A stretch of 40,874 bases of DNA from Desulfurivibrionaceae bacterium. Lineage in GTDB: Bacteria; Desulfobacterota; Desulfobulbia; Desulfobulbales; VMSU01. The position numbers and the translations under genes were made by a program. Of the stretch, positions 1 through 7,776 are shown piece by piece; the stretch's first letter is position 1; each line of letters begins with the position of its first letter. Under the pieces are notes generated by a model. It saw only the letters and a program-made list of their open reading frames with translations, was not told the DNA's origin and did not search any database. The DNA is taken from assembly GCA_030145275.1 (NCBI GenBank), contig JAQYVV010000027.1:1-40874 (forward strand), given 5' to 3'.

Positions 1-94
1 TCTTATTGATGCTGCAGACCTGGTTACGGAAATGAAACAAATCAAACATCCGTACAAAGAGGGGATAAAGGCTCAGAAAGGGATCGAGTTTTAG
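1..94 (+). CDS. cobO: Cob(I)yrinic acid a,c-diamide adenosyltransferase, C-terminal fragment
   Basis: Only the last 30 codons are in the window, read from base 2 to a TAG at 92-94. The visible tail includes [20 protein letters not shown] and ends KGIEF. This matches the C-terminus of the BtuR/CobO adenosyltransferase family, in which a T-E-M-x-x-x-K-H segment is followed by G-x-K-A-Q-x-G-I-[ED]-[FY]. The family transfers the 5'-deoxyadenosyl group of ATP to the cobalt of corrinoids. The gene fits the cobamide genes further right but is separated from them by about 4.5 kb holding unrelated genes. The 5' end and promoter lie outside the window. Identification rests on a short stretch, though a distinctive one. 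Confidence 0.8.
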   Translation, partial: LIDAADLVTEMKQIKHPYKEGIKAQKGIEF

Positions 95-265
95 TGCCTT
101 AGCGCTGAATTACAGTCACTCAGTTCAGTACCCCCTCGGAGTCTAACGCTTACCTGAGGGGTATAAAAAACACGAAATACTAAAAAGTATTTTGAAATAA
201 AAATGTTACACCCCACAAGGCACTTATACCCCCTCGGAGTCTGACGCTTACCTGTGGGGTGTTAA
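92..265. repeat. Palindromic repeat cluster after cobO
   Basis: Two similar 35-40 bp hairpins lie at about 128-163 and 227-262, both containing GGAGTCT(A/G)ACGCTTACCTG between C-rich and G-rich arms. A pair TAGTGCCTT (92-100) and AAGGCACTTA (217-226) forms inverted ends around the first part, so the cobO stop codon lies at the edge of the element. Related inverted ends recur at 27059-27152. No coding potential is seen. Confidence 0.6.
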
Positions 266-297
266 GCGAAGACACTGATCCAGAAAGGTGGTTGTTG

Positions 298-350
298 CTA
301 AGGGGCTGTTACGAAATAAACGTTACGTTTATTTCGTAACAGCCCCTTAG
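298..350. terminator. Perfect 26-bp inverted repeat, likely bidirectional terminator
   Basis: The arms 298-323 and 325-350 are exact reverse complements separated by one base. The sequence sits 11 bp beyond the stop codon of the leftward flavodoxin-like gene and downstream of the rightward cobO gene, where a shared terminator would be expected. There is no run of T on either side, so termination is inferred from position and stem strength. It could instead be a small palindromic insertion. Confidence 0.55.
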
Positions 351-361
351 AAATACGTTTT

Positions 362-1048
362 TTAAGGAAGATTAAGCCTCGTTTGGAAATCCAGGATGTC
401 GAGCGGGGTATTTTGGTTCAGTGCCTCGCCGATGAGGGCGCCAAAATCTTGTGCTTCTTTTTGTTGATCTTTTGAATGGCCAAATTTTTTGTAATATTTA
501 CCCAGCAGAGGCAGTCTCTCTGGAGTTTTTCCGGCGATTTTAAAAAAGACCCCAATGGTGCGCCAAGGCTCTTTGTTGGGGTGGGCGAATACCATTAAGT
601 TCGGAACATTTGCGCCACACTTTCTGAGTATGCTTCTCAGTCCGAACCAGTGCAGGCGCCAATAACCTCGGCACGAAATAAACGGAATTACAGATTTTCC
701 ATGAAATATTCTCTTGCCGTCCCTGTCGAGAAGCGAAAGGACAGGCCCGCTTGGATTGTACGACCATGTTGGCCCGGCGAGAATGATCAGATCAAAATCC
801 TCTTCACACTGAGGGGAGATTTTTTTAATCGGTATTCGTTGGCGAAAAAAGGTGGTCAGCATCATTTTTATACATGGCAAAAAACCATTCGCTGGAAATC
901 TTAACTGTTGCACAGGTTCAATTTTTTCCCGCACAACAGTATGGCCTTTTTTCGCAAGTGTCTCCTCCAGGCCGCGCAATAGGCTGCTTGTTTGGCCACT
1001 GAAGGTATAGTAGATTATAAGTATATTTTTTGATGTGTTAGATCTCAT
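362..1048 (-). CDS. Flavodoxin-like (NADPH-dependent oxidoreductase type) protein
   Basis: The protein has 228 residues. The N-terminus (ILIIYYTFSGQTSSLLRGLE, about residues 9-28) has the first strand and the T/S-rich phosphate loop of flavodoxin-fold proteins that hold FMN. A second conserved segment is LIILAGPTWSYNPSGP (about residues 88-103), which resembles the isoalloxazine-side loop of flavodoxins. There is no signal peptide, so a cytoplasmic redox protein is expected. It is longer than a flavodoxin and lacks a recognisable partner domain. It is divergent from the protoporphyrinogen oxidase gene, with 197 bp between them, so the two may share regulation. HemG-type protoporphyrinogen oxidases also have this fold, but the substrate here cannot be read from sequence. 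Confidence 0.65.
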   Translation of the reverse strand: MRSNTSKNILIIYYTFSGQTSSLLRGLEETLAKKGHTVVREKIEPVQQLRFPANGFLPCIKMMLTTFFRQRIPIKKISPQCEEDFDLIILAGPTWSYNPSGPVLSLLDRDGKRIFHGKSVIPFISCRGYWRLHWFGLRSILRKCGANVPNLMVFAHPNKEPWRTIGVFFKIAGKTPERLPLLGKYYKKFGHSKDQQKEAQDFGALIGEALNQNTPLDILDFQTRLNLP

Positions 1049-1245
1049 TATTGTTTCTGATAATAAATGGTTCCGACGATACCTGCAACGATAACAAGGT
1101 AAATAATTTTTTTTAGTACTTTAGAAATTTTTTATGCAAAAATTTTATGTCGGGGTTTTCGCTTACTTGAGGGCTCGATGTCCGATATTTATTTCTTAAT
1201 ACCTGGTTTACCCGGGTTAGGCTATGCCGATACAGGTGGTCTCCA

Positions 1246-2625
1246 ATGGAAAAGTGTCATGATGTGATTATTGTCGGAGCGGGTCTTTCAGGATTAAGTG
1301 CCGCCCATTTTCTTCATAAACTTTCCCCAGGTCTTGATGTCATTCTTTTGGAAAAGGACAGTCGTCCTGGCGGTGCGGTTATGAGTTTCAAGGAAGAAGG
1401 CTTCCAGGGAGAGTGGGGACCGCACGGGTTTCTTGATAACACTCCGGAAAGCCAAGAGATTCTCCGTGATACTAATCTTTATGATCAGTGTCAGCAGGCG
1501 CCTCTTGGGGATTTTTATCGCTACGTTTGCCACCATGGTAAATTAGAGCGATTGCCGCAAAGCTTGAAAACGGTTCTAACAACACCTCTGGTTCCTTTTT
1601 CTGGGAAAATACGCACCCTGGCCGATCTGTGGAAAAAACCAAAGGCTGAAGATCAGAGCATTGGAGACTGGGTTGCCTACCGTTTTGGGCCCCACCTTCT
1701 CCCTCTTGTGGATGCGGCAGTTACCGGGAGCTTTGCTGGAGATTATACTAAATTAAGTATTGATGCAGTGATGCCCGGAGTGCGACGTCTTGAAAAAGAG
1801 GCAGGCTCGGTTCTCCGAGGCTTGCTCCAAAAGAAAAAGAAAGGGGCCTCAGACAAGAAAAAAATGCGACTGCCATCCATGCTCAACTTCCCTGAAGGGA
1901 TGGAAAAGCTCATTGATACCCTGGCAGTAAAATGCAACATTCAGCTAAGCACACAGGTTAATAATATTGACAGAGAAGATGGCAATTGGAGCCTTGTGAC
2001 GGATAAAGGGAAAGTGGTGGGGAAATCACTCTTGCTGGCTTTACCTGTCAATTCGTCCCTGAAACTTTTAGCTCATTTGAAAGAACCTCCTGTGTCGGAA
2101 ATTCCGGTATCTAAAATTATTAATGTTGTGATGGGGTTTACTGATAAAGCAAAAATACCTTATGGTTTCGGCTATTTGTCTCCTGAAAGGGAGAGGCGCT
2201 TTACACTTGGGGCCATGTTTACCTCACACATGTTCCCAGACAGGGCGCCGAAAGGGCATGTCCTCATTGAAGCACTGGTTGGTGGCAGGAGGCATCCTGA
2301 GCGCTTGGAGTTGAGTGATAAGGAGTTGGCGGACAATATTTATGATGATCTCTGCCAGCTTATTGAACTGCCGGAAAGGCCGATGTTTACAAAGGTTCTC
2401 CGGCCAAATCATGGTATACCGCAGTTGGAAATGGGGCATCATAAACTACAGGAGTGGCGCAGGACGATGCAAGAGGAGCTGAGCGGACTCTATCTGAGCG
2501 GATTTGGCTGGGATGGTATCGGCATGAACGATATGATAAAATCCGCCAAAAAGGCAGCCGAAGCCTTACTGTCTGGAGCCCGGACTATTCAGGAAGAGGC
2601 GAAGGTGAAACCCGTTTACTTTTAA
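1246..2625 (+). CDS. hemY: Protoporphyrinogen oxidase, HemY type
   Basis: A 459-residue flavoprotein that should oxidise protoporphyrinogen IX to protoporphyrin IX in haem synthesis. The N-terminal dinucleotide-binding motif VGAGLSGLSAA (residues 10-20) is followed by the acidic FAD-ribose site LLEKDSRPGG. The C-terminal FAD-contacting segment LSGFGWDGIGMNDMIKSA is typical of the family, as is the length. The ATG at 1246 is preceded by AGGTGG at normal spacing. The gene is convergent with dnaA, with 2 bp between the stop codons, so no room for a private terminator exists. HemY classically uses oxygen; in an anaerobe the electron acceptor must differ or be supplied by a partner, and the flavodoxin-like neighbour is one speculative candidate. 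Confidence 0.88.
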   Translation: MEKCHDVIIVGAGLSGLSAAHFLHKLSPGLDVILLEKDSRPGGAVMSFKEEGFQGEWGPHGFLDNTPESQEILRDTNLYDQCQQAPLGDFYRYVCHHGKLERLPQSLKTVLTTPLVPFSGKIRTLADLWKKPKAEDQSIGDWVAYRFGPHLLPLVDAAVTGSFAGDYTKLSIDAVMPGVRRLEKEAGSVLRGLLQKKKKGASDKKKMRLPSMLNFPEGMEKLIDTLAVKCNIQLSTQVNNIDREDGNWSLVTDKGKVVGKSLLLALPVNSSLKLLAHLKEPPVSEIPVSKIINVVMGFTDKAKIPYGFGYLSPERERRFTLGAMFTSHMFPDRAPKGHVLIEALVGGRRHPERLELSDKELADNIYDDLCQLIELPERPMFTKVLRPNHGIPQLEMGHHKLQEWRRTMQEELSGLYLSGFGWDGIGMNDMIKSAKKAAEALLSGARTIQEEAKVKPVYF

Positions 2626-2627
2626 AT

Positions 2628-3971
2628 TTATAAATATTTCTTTAGCAGTTTATCGGACAAAAGCTCAACTTGGCCACGAACGCTCGTGCTTCTGGCCATT
2701 GACATGGTAATCCTTTTAACGGAATGAACCACGGTTGAATGGTCTCTGTTAAAGGCCCGACCAATGTCAGACAAGGCTTTTTCTGTATGCTTACGGGAAA
2801 GATACATGGAGATCTGTCTTGGAAAGGCAATATCTTTCTTGCGTGATTTTGATTGAATCTCCTCAAGGCTTACCTGAAACTGTTGGGCGATGAAATCACG
2901 GATCAGTTCCGGTGTCATGTTCTGTTGTCGGTCAATTATGTCAGCCAAAACTTCTTTGACCATATCAAAATCTGGATCCATCTTTCTAATATTGGCTTTT
3001 GCCTTTAGACCTATAATGGCGCTTTTTATTCTACGTATATCGCCTTGGATGTTTTCAGCCAAGTAGAGCACGACTGATTCAGAAAGGTGTAGATTATGAT
3101 TTTTGGCCTTTTTGCCGATAATGAGAATCCTGGTCTCAAGATCTGGAGGGAGTATGGTGGTAACAAGTCCAGATGACAGCCTTGATCGGACTCCAGGGTC
3201 TAAGTCTGTAATTTCTTTTGGGGATTTGGAGCCGGTGAAGATCACGGTTTTTCCGGTTTCAAGAAGGACATCAAGAAGGCTGGCAATCTCTTCCTGGGTT
3301 TTTGTCTTGCCAGTCAAGGCTGGCATGTCTTCCATAAGAAGAACATCACAACTATTGTACTTATCCTTGAAGTTCTCCATGGTATTGGCTTTTATGGCAC
3401 GAACCATTTCAGCTGTAAGTTGTTTGGAGGTGAGATAGTTCAGTCTGGTGCCAGGAGAATTATTGAGGAGATTGTGTGCAACAGCGTGGGTTAGGTGGCT
3501 CTTACCCAGACCTGTTCCTGCATTTATGTAAAGACATTGGCTTAGGGACGTGTCTCCATTAGCCAGTGCATGGCAGGCAGAATGGGCAATGGCATTACTG
3601 TCACCAACGATAAATTCGTCAAAAACATATCGAGGGTTCAGGTTTCTTACCTGGTTTTTGACGACAGGAAAATTTGGTAGGCGCAGCTGCTTACCATGAC
3701 TTTCATTCTCGGTAGTTGTTTGGAGTTGGAGAGGCTTTTTGCCGTTTGTGGAAAAGAGAACTTGAGCCTTTCCATTGCCAACTTTCTCCAGGGCCGATTG
3801 GATTTCTGTCATGTAATTGTTTTGTATCCATGAACAGAAGAAACGATCAGGGCCGGAAAGTTCAACGACCTCTGGGTCAAAACGCAAACATTGGAGTGGA
3901 CGAATCCATAAGGAATGCGTCTCTGCGTTCAAAATTTGGGATAATTTTTCACTAGTACTCTGCCAATTCAT
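2628..3971 (-). CDS. dnaA: Chromosomal replication initiator DnaA
   Basis: A 447-residue protein with the full DnaA layout. Domain I is at about residues 1-80 (LWIRPLQ is the usual W-[IM]-[RK]-P-L signature) and a short variable linker follows. The AAA+ core begins at LNPRYVFDEFIVGDSN (about 111-126), with Walker A AGTGLGKS (151-158) and Walker B DVLLMEDMP (209-217). The C-terminal DNA-binding helix-turn-helix has the signature GRAFNRDHSTVVHSVKRI. It binds DnaA boxes and opens the origin. Its neighbours are hemY and a cobamide operon rather than dnaN and recF. The leader to the right is long and AT-rich. It may be the main initiator or a second copy; the window alone does not decide. Confidence 0.95.
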   Translation of the reverse strand: MNWQSTSEKLSQILNAETHSLWIRPLQCLRFDPEVVELSGPDRFFCSWIQNNYMTEIQSALEKVGNGKAQVLFSTNGKKPLQLQTTTENESHGKQLRLPNFPVVKNQVRNLNPRYVFDEFIVGDSNAIAHSACHALANGDTSLSQCLYINAGTGLGKSHLTHAVAHNLLNNSPGTRLNYLTSKQLTAEMVRAIKANTMENFKDKYNSCDVLLMEDMPALTGKTKTQEEIASLLDVLLETGKTVIFTGSKSPKEITDLDPGVRSRLSSGLVTTILPPDLETRILIIGKKAKNHNLHLSESVVLYLAENIQGDIRRIKSAIIGLKAKANIRKMDPDFDMVKEVLADIIDRQQNMTPELIRDFIAQQFQVSLEEIQSKSRKKDIAFPRQISMYLSRKHTEKALSDIGRAFNRDHSTVVHSVKRITMSMARSTSVRGQVELLSDKLLKKYL

Positions 3972-4555
3972 GTAATGCCTTTTCGTTTGGAGCTTTAGAC
4001 ACTGTCTTAAAGTGCAAGATCTGGTACGGGTATTGTTAATTTGCCCAAGCTAGCATCGGTGAAAGATTTATAGCTCTGTATGGGGCATGCGGTTTAACAA
4101 TTTTATTTTCAATTTGACATTGTTTTTAATAGGAAAAGTAAGACCCTGTCAAAGGCGGTTAAGTATGATTTTTGAAACGTTCAGGGCAAAGTTATCAACA
4201 GTCTCCTGTGTCAACTATGGTAGGGATTCTGAGTATAGGTAATTGTAAACCCCTATGAAATGGAGCTTTTCGGTTTTCATTGAAAAATGACATGATTTAG
4301 GAGGTTTACTGCATAAGAGCCATGATTGTTGAAAAAATAAGGAGATCGTTAATCTCTTATTTGCTCTTAAAATATCCTATTTGGCAATAAATACTCAAAA
4401 TTACTCTTAAAGTACTACTGTGCTTGGAAAAGAATTTTTTAATAATTTTTCTTCTCATTTTTAGAGATGTGTAGTTTTTGGGCTACATACTTTGTGGTAG
4501 TAATGCCTGAAGGGTAGTTTCTTTAGAAAAAGGTTTTTTGTGATCCAAATCATCT
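3972..4555. other. AT-rich non-coding region upstream of dnaA
   Basis: About 580 bp without a convincing gene. It contains one near-match to a DnaA box, TTATCAACA at 4191-4199, and long A/T stretches at about 4370-4450 and 4500-4540. It must hold the leftward dnaA promoter, but I could not place that promoter confidently. A replication origin beside dnaA is possible; the lack of clustered consensus DnaA boxes argues against calling one. Confidence 0.5.
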
Positions 4556-4558
4556 GAC

Positions 4559-4586
4559 TTGACAAGTATATGACTATTTGATAACT
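4559..4586 (+). promoter_or_regulatory. Candidate promoter of the cobamide operon
   Basis: A perfect TTGACA (4559-4564) is followed after 16 bp by ATAACT (4581-4586), a fair -10 element. Transcription would start near 4593, about 20 nt before the riboswitch. The -10 box is not consensus, so the exact hexamer is uncertain. Confidence 0.5.
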
Positions 4587-4611
4587 CTTTGCAGACATAA
4601 AAAAATAGTTT

Positions 4612-4785
4612 TTCAGGTGCCCTTATTCTTTAAAGGGATAATCGGGAAGACCGGTGAAAAGCCGGCGCTGACCCGCAACCGTAAGTGAGGACGAAAATCG
4701 CAAGATGCAACTGTTCCAAGATTTTGGAATGGGAAGGCGCGGTGAGTAGGGTGATCCACAAGCCGGGAGACCGGCCTGAAAAATA
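4612..4785 (+). promoter_or_regulatory. Cobalamin riboswitch
   Basis: The region carries the hallmarks of the adenosylcobalamin aptamer: TTCAGGTGCC at the 5' side, AAAGGGATAATCGGGAAG, the highly conserved B12-box core GCCGGCGCTGACCCGCAAC (4661-4679), and the 3' closing segment GCCGGGAGACCGGCCTG (4762-4778). It precedes an intrinsic terminator and the cobC-cobU-cobT genes, which gives the expected logic: cobalamin binding favours termination and shuts off late cobamide synthesis. Confidence 0.95.
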
Positions 4786-4871
4786 GACGAACACGCTTCG
4801 TGGAGTAAGTTTGGTTCGGGAATATTATTGCCTCTTTTGGTGAATTTTAATATTTCTGAAATTGAAACTTG

Positions 4872-4908
4872 AACCCGGGTCGTTTTTGCTGCGACGCCGG
4901 GTTTTTTT
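4872..4908 (+). terminator. Intrinsic terminator of the riboswitch expression platform
   Basis: AACCCGG (4872-4878) pairs with CCGGGTT (4897-4903), extended by GTCG/CGAC with one bulged G, and is followed by seven T residues. It lies between the aptamer and the first gene, at the position expected for a B12-controlled attenuator. I did not resolve the competing antiterminator. Confidence 0.85.
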
Positions 4909-4989
4909 GTATTTAAAGGGTCAAAATCGATCGTTTAGGCAGGAAAAGGCGATTTTTCCTGAAAATTAATATGGGCACCTGGTATTATT

Positions 4990-5574
4990 GTGAGAATACT
5001 ACTGGCAAGACACGCTAAGACAGGGAAGGCATACAAGGGACGTTACATCGGTTCGACAGATTTGCCTATTTCTGAAAAGGGAGTGCAACAGGCTGAGGAT
5101 CTGGCAAAGCGGCTTGAAATGTACAATCCTTGTTGTTGTTTTAGCAGTCCTATGACAAGAACAAGACAGACCTCTGATATTGTCTGTTCCAAATTGGGCA
5201 TTCCTTGTGAATTTAAAAAAGGATTGGTTGAAATAGATTTCGGCGCTTGGGAAGGTATGACCTTTGCTGAAATTGCTAAGAGCTACCCAGAGGAGGTGGA
5301 TAGGTGGTCCTCTGAGGGCATGGATTTTCACTTTCCCGCAGGAGATAAAAGCAGCGAGTTTTCCAAAAGGGTGCAAGATGTTTCCTCTCTTCTGTCTCAG
5401 AACCCTGCTTCCCCTCTTCTCATTGTTAGTCACGGAGGGGTTATCCGCACAATGATCTGCCATTTTTTGGGCTTGTCTTTTGAGTCTTACCTTTTGTTTG
5501 ACGTTAAGCCTGCCCGTTTTGCCGTTCTGGATATTTTTGACCAGGGTGGTGTATTAAGCGGTTTAAATTTATAG
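4990..5574 (+). CDS. cobC: Alpha-ribazole phosphatase-like histidine phosphatase CobC
   Basis: A 194-residue member of the histidine (phosphoglycerate mutase-like) phosphatases. The catalytic start is ARHAKTGKAYKGRYIGSTD, with R7-H8; the usual R-H-G-E motif reads R-H-A-K here. Other active-site elements are SSPMTRTRQT, the acidic EIDFGAWEG and the second histidine in IVSHGGVIR (about H148). CobC removes the phosphate from alpha-ribazole 5'-phosphate or from the cobamide 5'-phosphate at the end of nucleotide-loop assembly. It is the first gene behind the B12 riboswitch. The start is a GTG with no strong Shine-Dalgarno sequence; the ATG at 4971 is out of frame. Function is supported mainly by position, since this fold covers many phosphatases. 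Confidence 0.82.
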   Translation: MRILLARHAKTGKAYKGRYIGSTDLPISEKGVQQAEDLAKRLEMYNPCCCFSSPMTRTRQTSDIVCSKLGIPCEFKKGLVEIDFGAWEGMTFAEIAKSYPEEVDRWSSEGMDFHFPAGDKSSEFSKRVQDVSSLLSQNPASPLLIVSHGGVIRTMICHFLGLSFESYLLFDVKPARFAVLDIFDQGGVLSGLNL

Positions 5575-5584
5575 GTTACATAGT

Positions 5585-6127
5585 ATGGCCAAGCTTATTT
5601 TTATAACAGGAGGGGCAAGAAGCGGCAAAAGTTCCTATGCCCAAGAAAGGGCGGAAGGAATATCAGGGCGAAGGGTCTATCTGGCGACCTGTCCGCAGCA
5701 GACAGATGACCACGAGATGCAGGCACGGATCGACTCGCATATAAAAGCCAGGAAGGATAGAGGCTGGATAACTATTGAGGAGCCTCTGCGGCTTCAGGAC
5801 GTTATTAAAGAGAATAGAAACGCAGAGGTAGTGTTGCTTGATTGTCTGACTCTTTGGATTAGCAACCTGATGGGAGATTACCCAGATGATACCTTGCAGG
5901 AAGATGATGTGGAAAAAAGATGTTTGGCGCTGCTTGCTGAGGTTGAAAATTGCCCTGGTACCATTTTTTTTGTCAGCAATGAAGTGGGTCTGGGCATCGT
6001 GCCCGATAACGCCCTTGCTCGTCGTTTTAGGGACTTGGTTGGCCGCTGCAATCAGGTCATGGCTAAAGCTTCTGATGAGGTTGTCTTGGTGAGTTGTGGC
6101 CTGCCTCTGCATTTAAAAAAAATTTAG
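5585..6127 (+). CDS. cobU: Adenosylcobinamide kinase / guanylyltransferase CobU
   Basis: At 180 residues this is the normal length for CobU, which phosphorylates adenosylcobinamide and then transfers GMP to give adenosylcobinamide-GDP. The P-loop is GGARSGKS (9-16). The segment ARIDSHIKARKDRGW contains H52, aligned with the histidine that carries GMP in the Salmonella enzyme. LLDCLTLWISNLM and VSNEVGLGIVP are further family signatures. It lies 10 bp after cobC. Its stop codon TAG is formed with the first base of an inserted inverted-repeat element: TA belongs to the 8-bp target duplication and G to the element. Without the insertion the codon would be TAA, so the protein is unchanged. Confidence 0.95.
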   Translation: MAKLIFITGGARSGKSSYAQERAEGISGRRVYLATCPQQTDDHEMQARIDSHIKARKDRGWITIEEPLRLQDVIKENRNAEVVLLDCLTLWISNLMGDYPDDTLQEDDVEKRCLALLAEVENCPGTIFFVSNEVGLGIVPDNALARRFRDLVGRCNQVMAKASDEVVLVSCGLPLHLKKI

Positions 6128-6349
6128 TAACTGTTCGGCTGCACCCCATCTGCGCGCGAACAGGCCTTCCAGCATACTGATGTATAGCTGAAAGTCCTGT
6201 TCACACACACCTGGGCACATCTAAAAAGTTACAACTTGGTGGTTATGCCCGTTTTGGGGCCCTACTTTCTAAGTAACAAAATCATAACTAGCTGAATTTG
6301 TAGCTTTTAAAGCAGAGGCCGGGCTCCGGTTAGTTCGCTGAATAGTTAC
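6127..6349. mobile_element. IS66-like non-autonomous inverted-repeat element, copy A (223 bp)
   Basis: The ends are GTAACTGTTCGG (6127-6138) and CTGAATAGTTAC (6338-6349), near-perfect inverted repeats. An exact 8-bp direct repeat AAAATTTA flanks it at 6119-6126 and 6350-6357. The interior has a hairpin around AGCATACTGATGTATAGCT and no reading frame. GTAA-type ends with an 8-bp duplication are known for the IS66 family, so a miniature derivative is inferred. It separates cobU from cobT without interrupting either. It is longer than the two other copies by 71 bp. Confidence 0.85.
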
Positions 6350-6383
6350 AAAATTTAAAACGAAATACTTGAAGGAGACAATA

Positions 6384-7448
6384 ATGGCTCTGCTTGAATC
6401 GACCATTGCAGCAATTAGTAGTCAGGACAGAGAAGCAAGAGGCAAGGCCAAAGAGCGTCTTGAGCAGTTGACCATGCCACATTGGGCCTTAGGGCGGGTT
6501 ATGGACTTGGCCCTTGATCTTGCGGGAATGACCGGTTCCATAAAACCTGCGGTGGCTAAAAAGGCGATTGTGGTTATGGCAGGGGACCATGGGGTGGTCG
6601 CTGAAGGGGTCAGTAAGTTTCCCCAGGAGGTGACCACCCAGATGGTTGGCAATTTTGTCAATGGTGGGGCCGGTATAAATGCCATGGCACGACTGGCAGG
6701 AGCTGAGGTTGTGGTTGTTGACATGGGAGTGGCGGCAGATCTTGGCCCCTTGGTGCAAGCCGGTAAAGTGGTTGATAAGAAGATCGGTGCAGGAACAGCC
6801 AATATTGCCTGCGGGCCTGCCATGACCAGAGAACAGGCGGTCTTGGCCATTGAGGCGGGAATAGAGGTTGCAATGGATCTTGGCAAGAGAATTGATCTCT
6901 TTGGCACCGGTGATATGGGGATTGGCAATACAACACCAAGTACCGCCATTGTCGCCTCTCTCACAGGTGCCTCGGTTGAAGAGGTCACCGGGCGGGGAAC
7001 AGGACTTGATGATCAGCAGCTGCATACTAAAATAGATGTTATAAAAAAAATACTGGCAGTGAATAAGCCTGATTCGCGTGATGGCTTGGATGTTCTTGCC
7101 AAAGTTGGCGGCTTTGAGATAGGGGGAATAGCAGGAGTCATACTTGGCGCTGCCGCCCAGCGCAAACCGGTTCTCGTTGACGGCTTTATTTCAACGGCCG
7201 GGGCTCTCATTGCCCAATCTCTGGCTCCAGACGTTAAGGACTATATAATTGCATCGCACCGAAGCGTTGAACAGGGACACAAGATTATGCAGGAGCATTT
7301 GGGCTGCAGGCCGCTTCTGGACCTTGACCTGCGTCTTGGTGAGGGAACCGGGGCTGCACTTGCCATGCATTTGGTAGAAGCTGCAGTTCGTGTTCTCACC
7401 GAGGTTGCCACATTTGAAGAGGCAATGGTAGCAGGTGCATTAGAATAG
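6384..7448 (+). CDS. cobT: Nicotinate-nucleotide:dimethylbenzimidazole phosphoribosyltransferase CobT
   Basis: A 354-residue enzyme that activates the lower-ligand base of cobamides by making its alpha-ribotide from nicotinate mononucleotide. Family signatures are VVMAGDHGVVAEGVSKFPQE near the N-terminus, FVNGGAGINAMAR, GTGDMGIGNTTPSTAI and the C-terminal RLGEGTGAALA, whose glutamate (about E320) matches the catalytic base of the Salmonella enzyme. The ATG at 6384 is preceded by GAAGGAGA (6371-6378); a TTG at 6369 in the same frame overlaps this ribosome site and is rejected. Copy A of the inverted-repeat element lies just upstream. The presence of CobT points to benzimidazole or purine-type lower ligands. 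Confidence 0.95.
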   Translation: MALLESTIAAISSQDREARGKAKERLEQLTMPHWALGRVMDLALDLAGMTGSIKPAVAKKAIVVMAGDHGVVAEGVSKFPQEVTTQMVGNFVNGGAGINAMARLAGAEVVVVDMGVAADLGPLVQAGKVVDKKIGAGTANIACGPAMTREQAVLAIEAGIEVAMDLGKRIDLFGTGDMGIGNTTPSTAIVASLTGASVEEVTGRGTGLDDQQLHTKIDVIKKILAVNKPDSRDGLDVLAKVGGFEIGGIAGVILGAAAQRKPVLVDGFISTAGALIAQSLAPDVKDYIIASHRSVEQGHKIMQEHLGCRPLLDLDLRLGEGTGAALAMHLVEAAVRVLTEVATFEEAMVAGALE

Positions 7449-7501
7449 CTGCCTCGTTCGAGGTTTGACCCCAGACTTTTTTTGTGTTGGATGAATAATT
7501 A

Positions 7502-7753
7502 CAGACCTCGTGAAAGTGTAGAAAATTTACCGCTAAAATTTGGACGTTTATTTCACGTCATCCCGGTATGCTGTTAGCCGGGATCCAGAAATTTTATTAA
7601 TAACGCTGGATCGAAGTCTACGCTATCTCCGGCTAAAAACATGCCGGAAAGACGAAAGCGATTGTCCTGGTAAGCGTAGACTCCGATTATGGTCTGATTT
7701 CACGTAAATAGAGGCCATTAGGTCTATAGCACAACGACTTTTCACGAGGTCTG
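7502..7753. mobile_element. Non-autonomous inverted-repeat element with AATTA duplication (252 bp)
   Basis: The ends are exact 14-bp inverted repeats, CAGACCTCGTGAAA (7502-7515) and TTTCACGAGGTCTG (7740-7753). Both sides carry AATTA (7497-7501 and 7754-7758), which looks like a target duplication. Inside are a second exact inverted pair, AGTCTACGCT (7615-7624) and AGCGTAGACT (7672-7681), and a nested REP-like hairpin unit at 7556-7588 that also occurs at 17047-17128. There is no reading frame, so the element depends on a transposase elsewhere. It lies between cobT and cobS; without it the gap would be about 70 bp. Confidence 0.8.
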
Positions 7754-7776
7754 AATTATATAGAAAGAAGAATTTC

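Noticed and set aside
120..265. CRISPR array
   Set aside because: Only two similar units with internal dyads, unequal spacing and no cas genes; these are REP-like hairpins.
3972..4610. Replication origin
   Set aside because: Only one near-consensus DnaA box was found and no 13-mer array; kept as a low-interest question rather than a feature.
6422..6988. Long open frame of 188 codons opposite cobT
   Set aside because: Its composition is that of an antisense shadow of a strongly coding gene; cobT has all family motifs and a good ribosome site.
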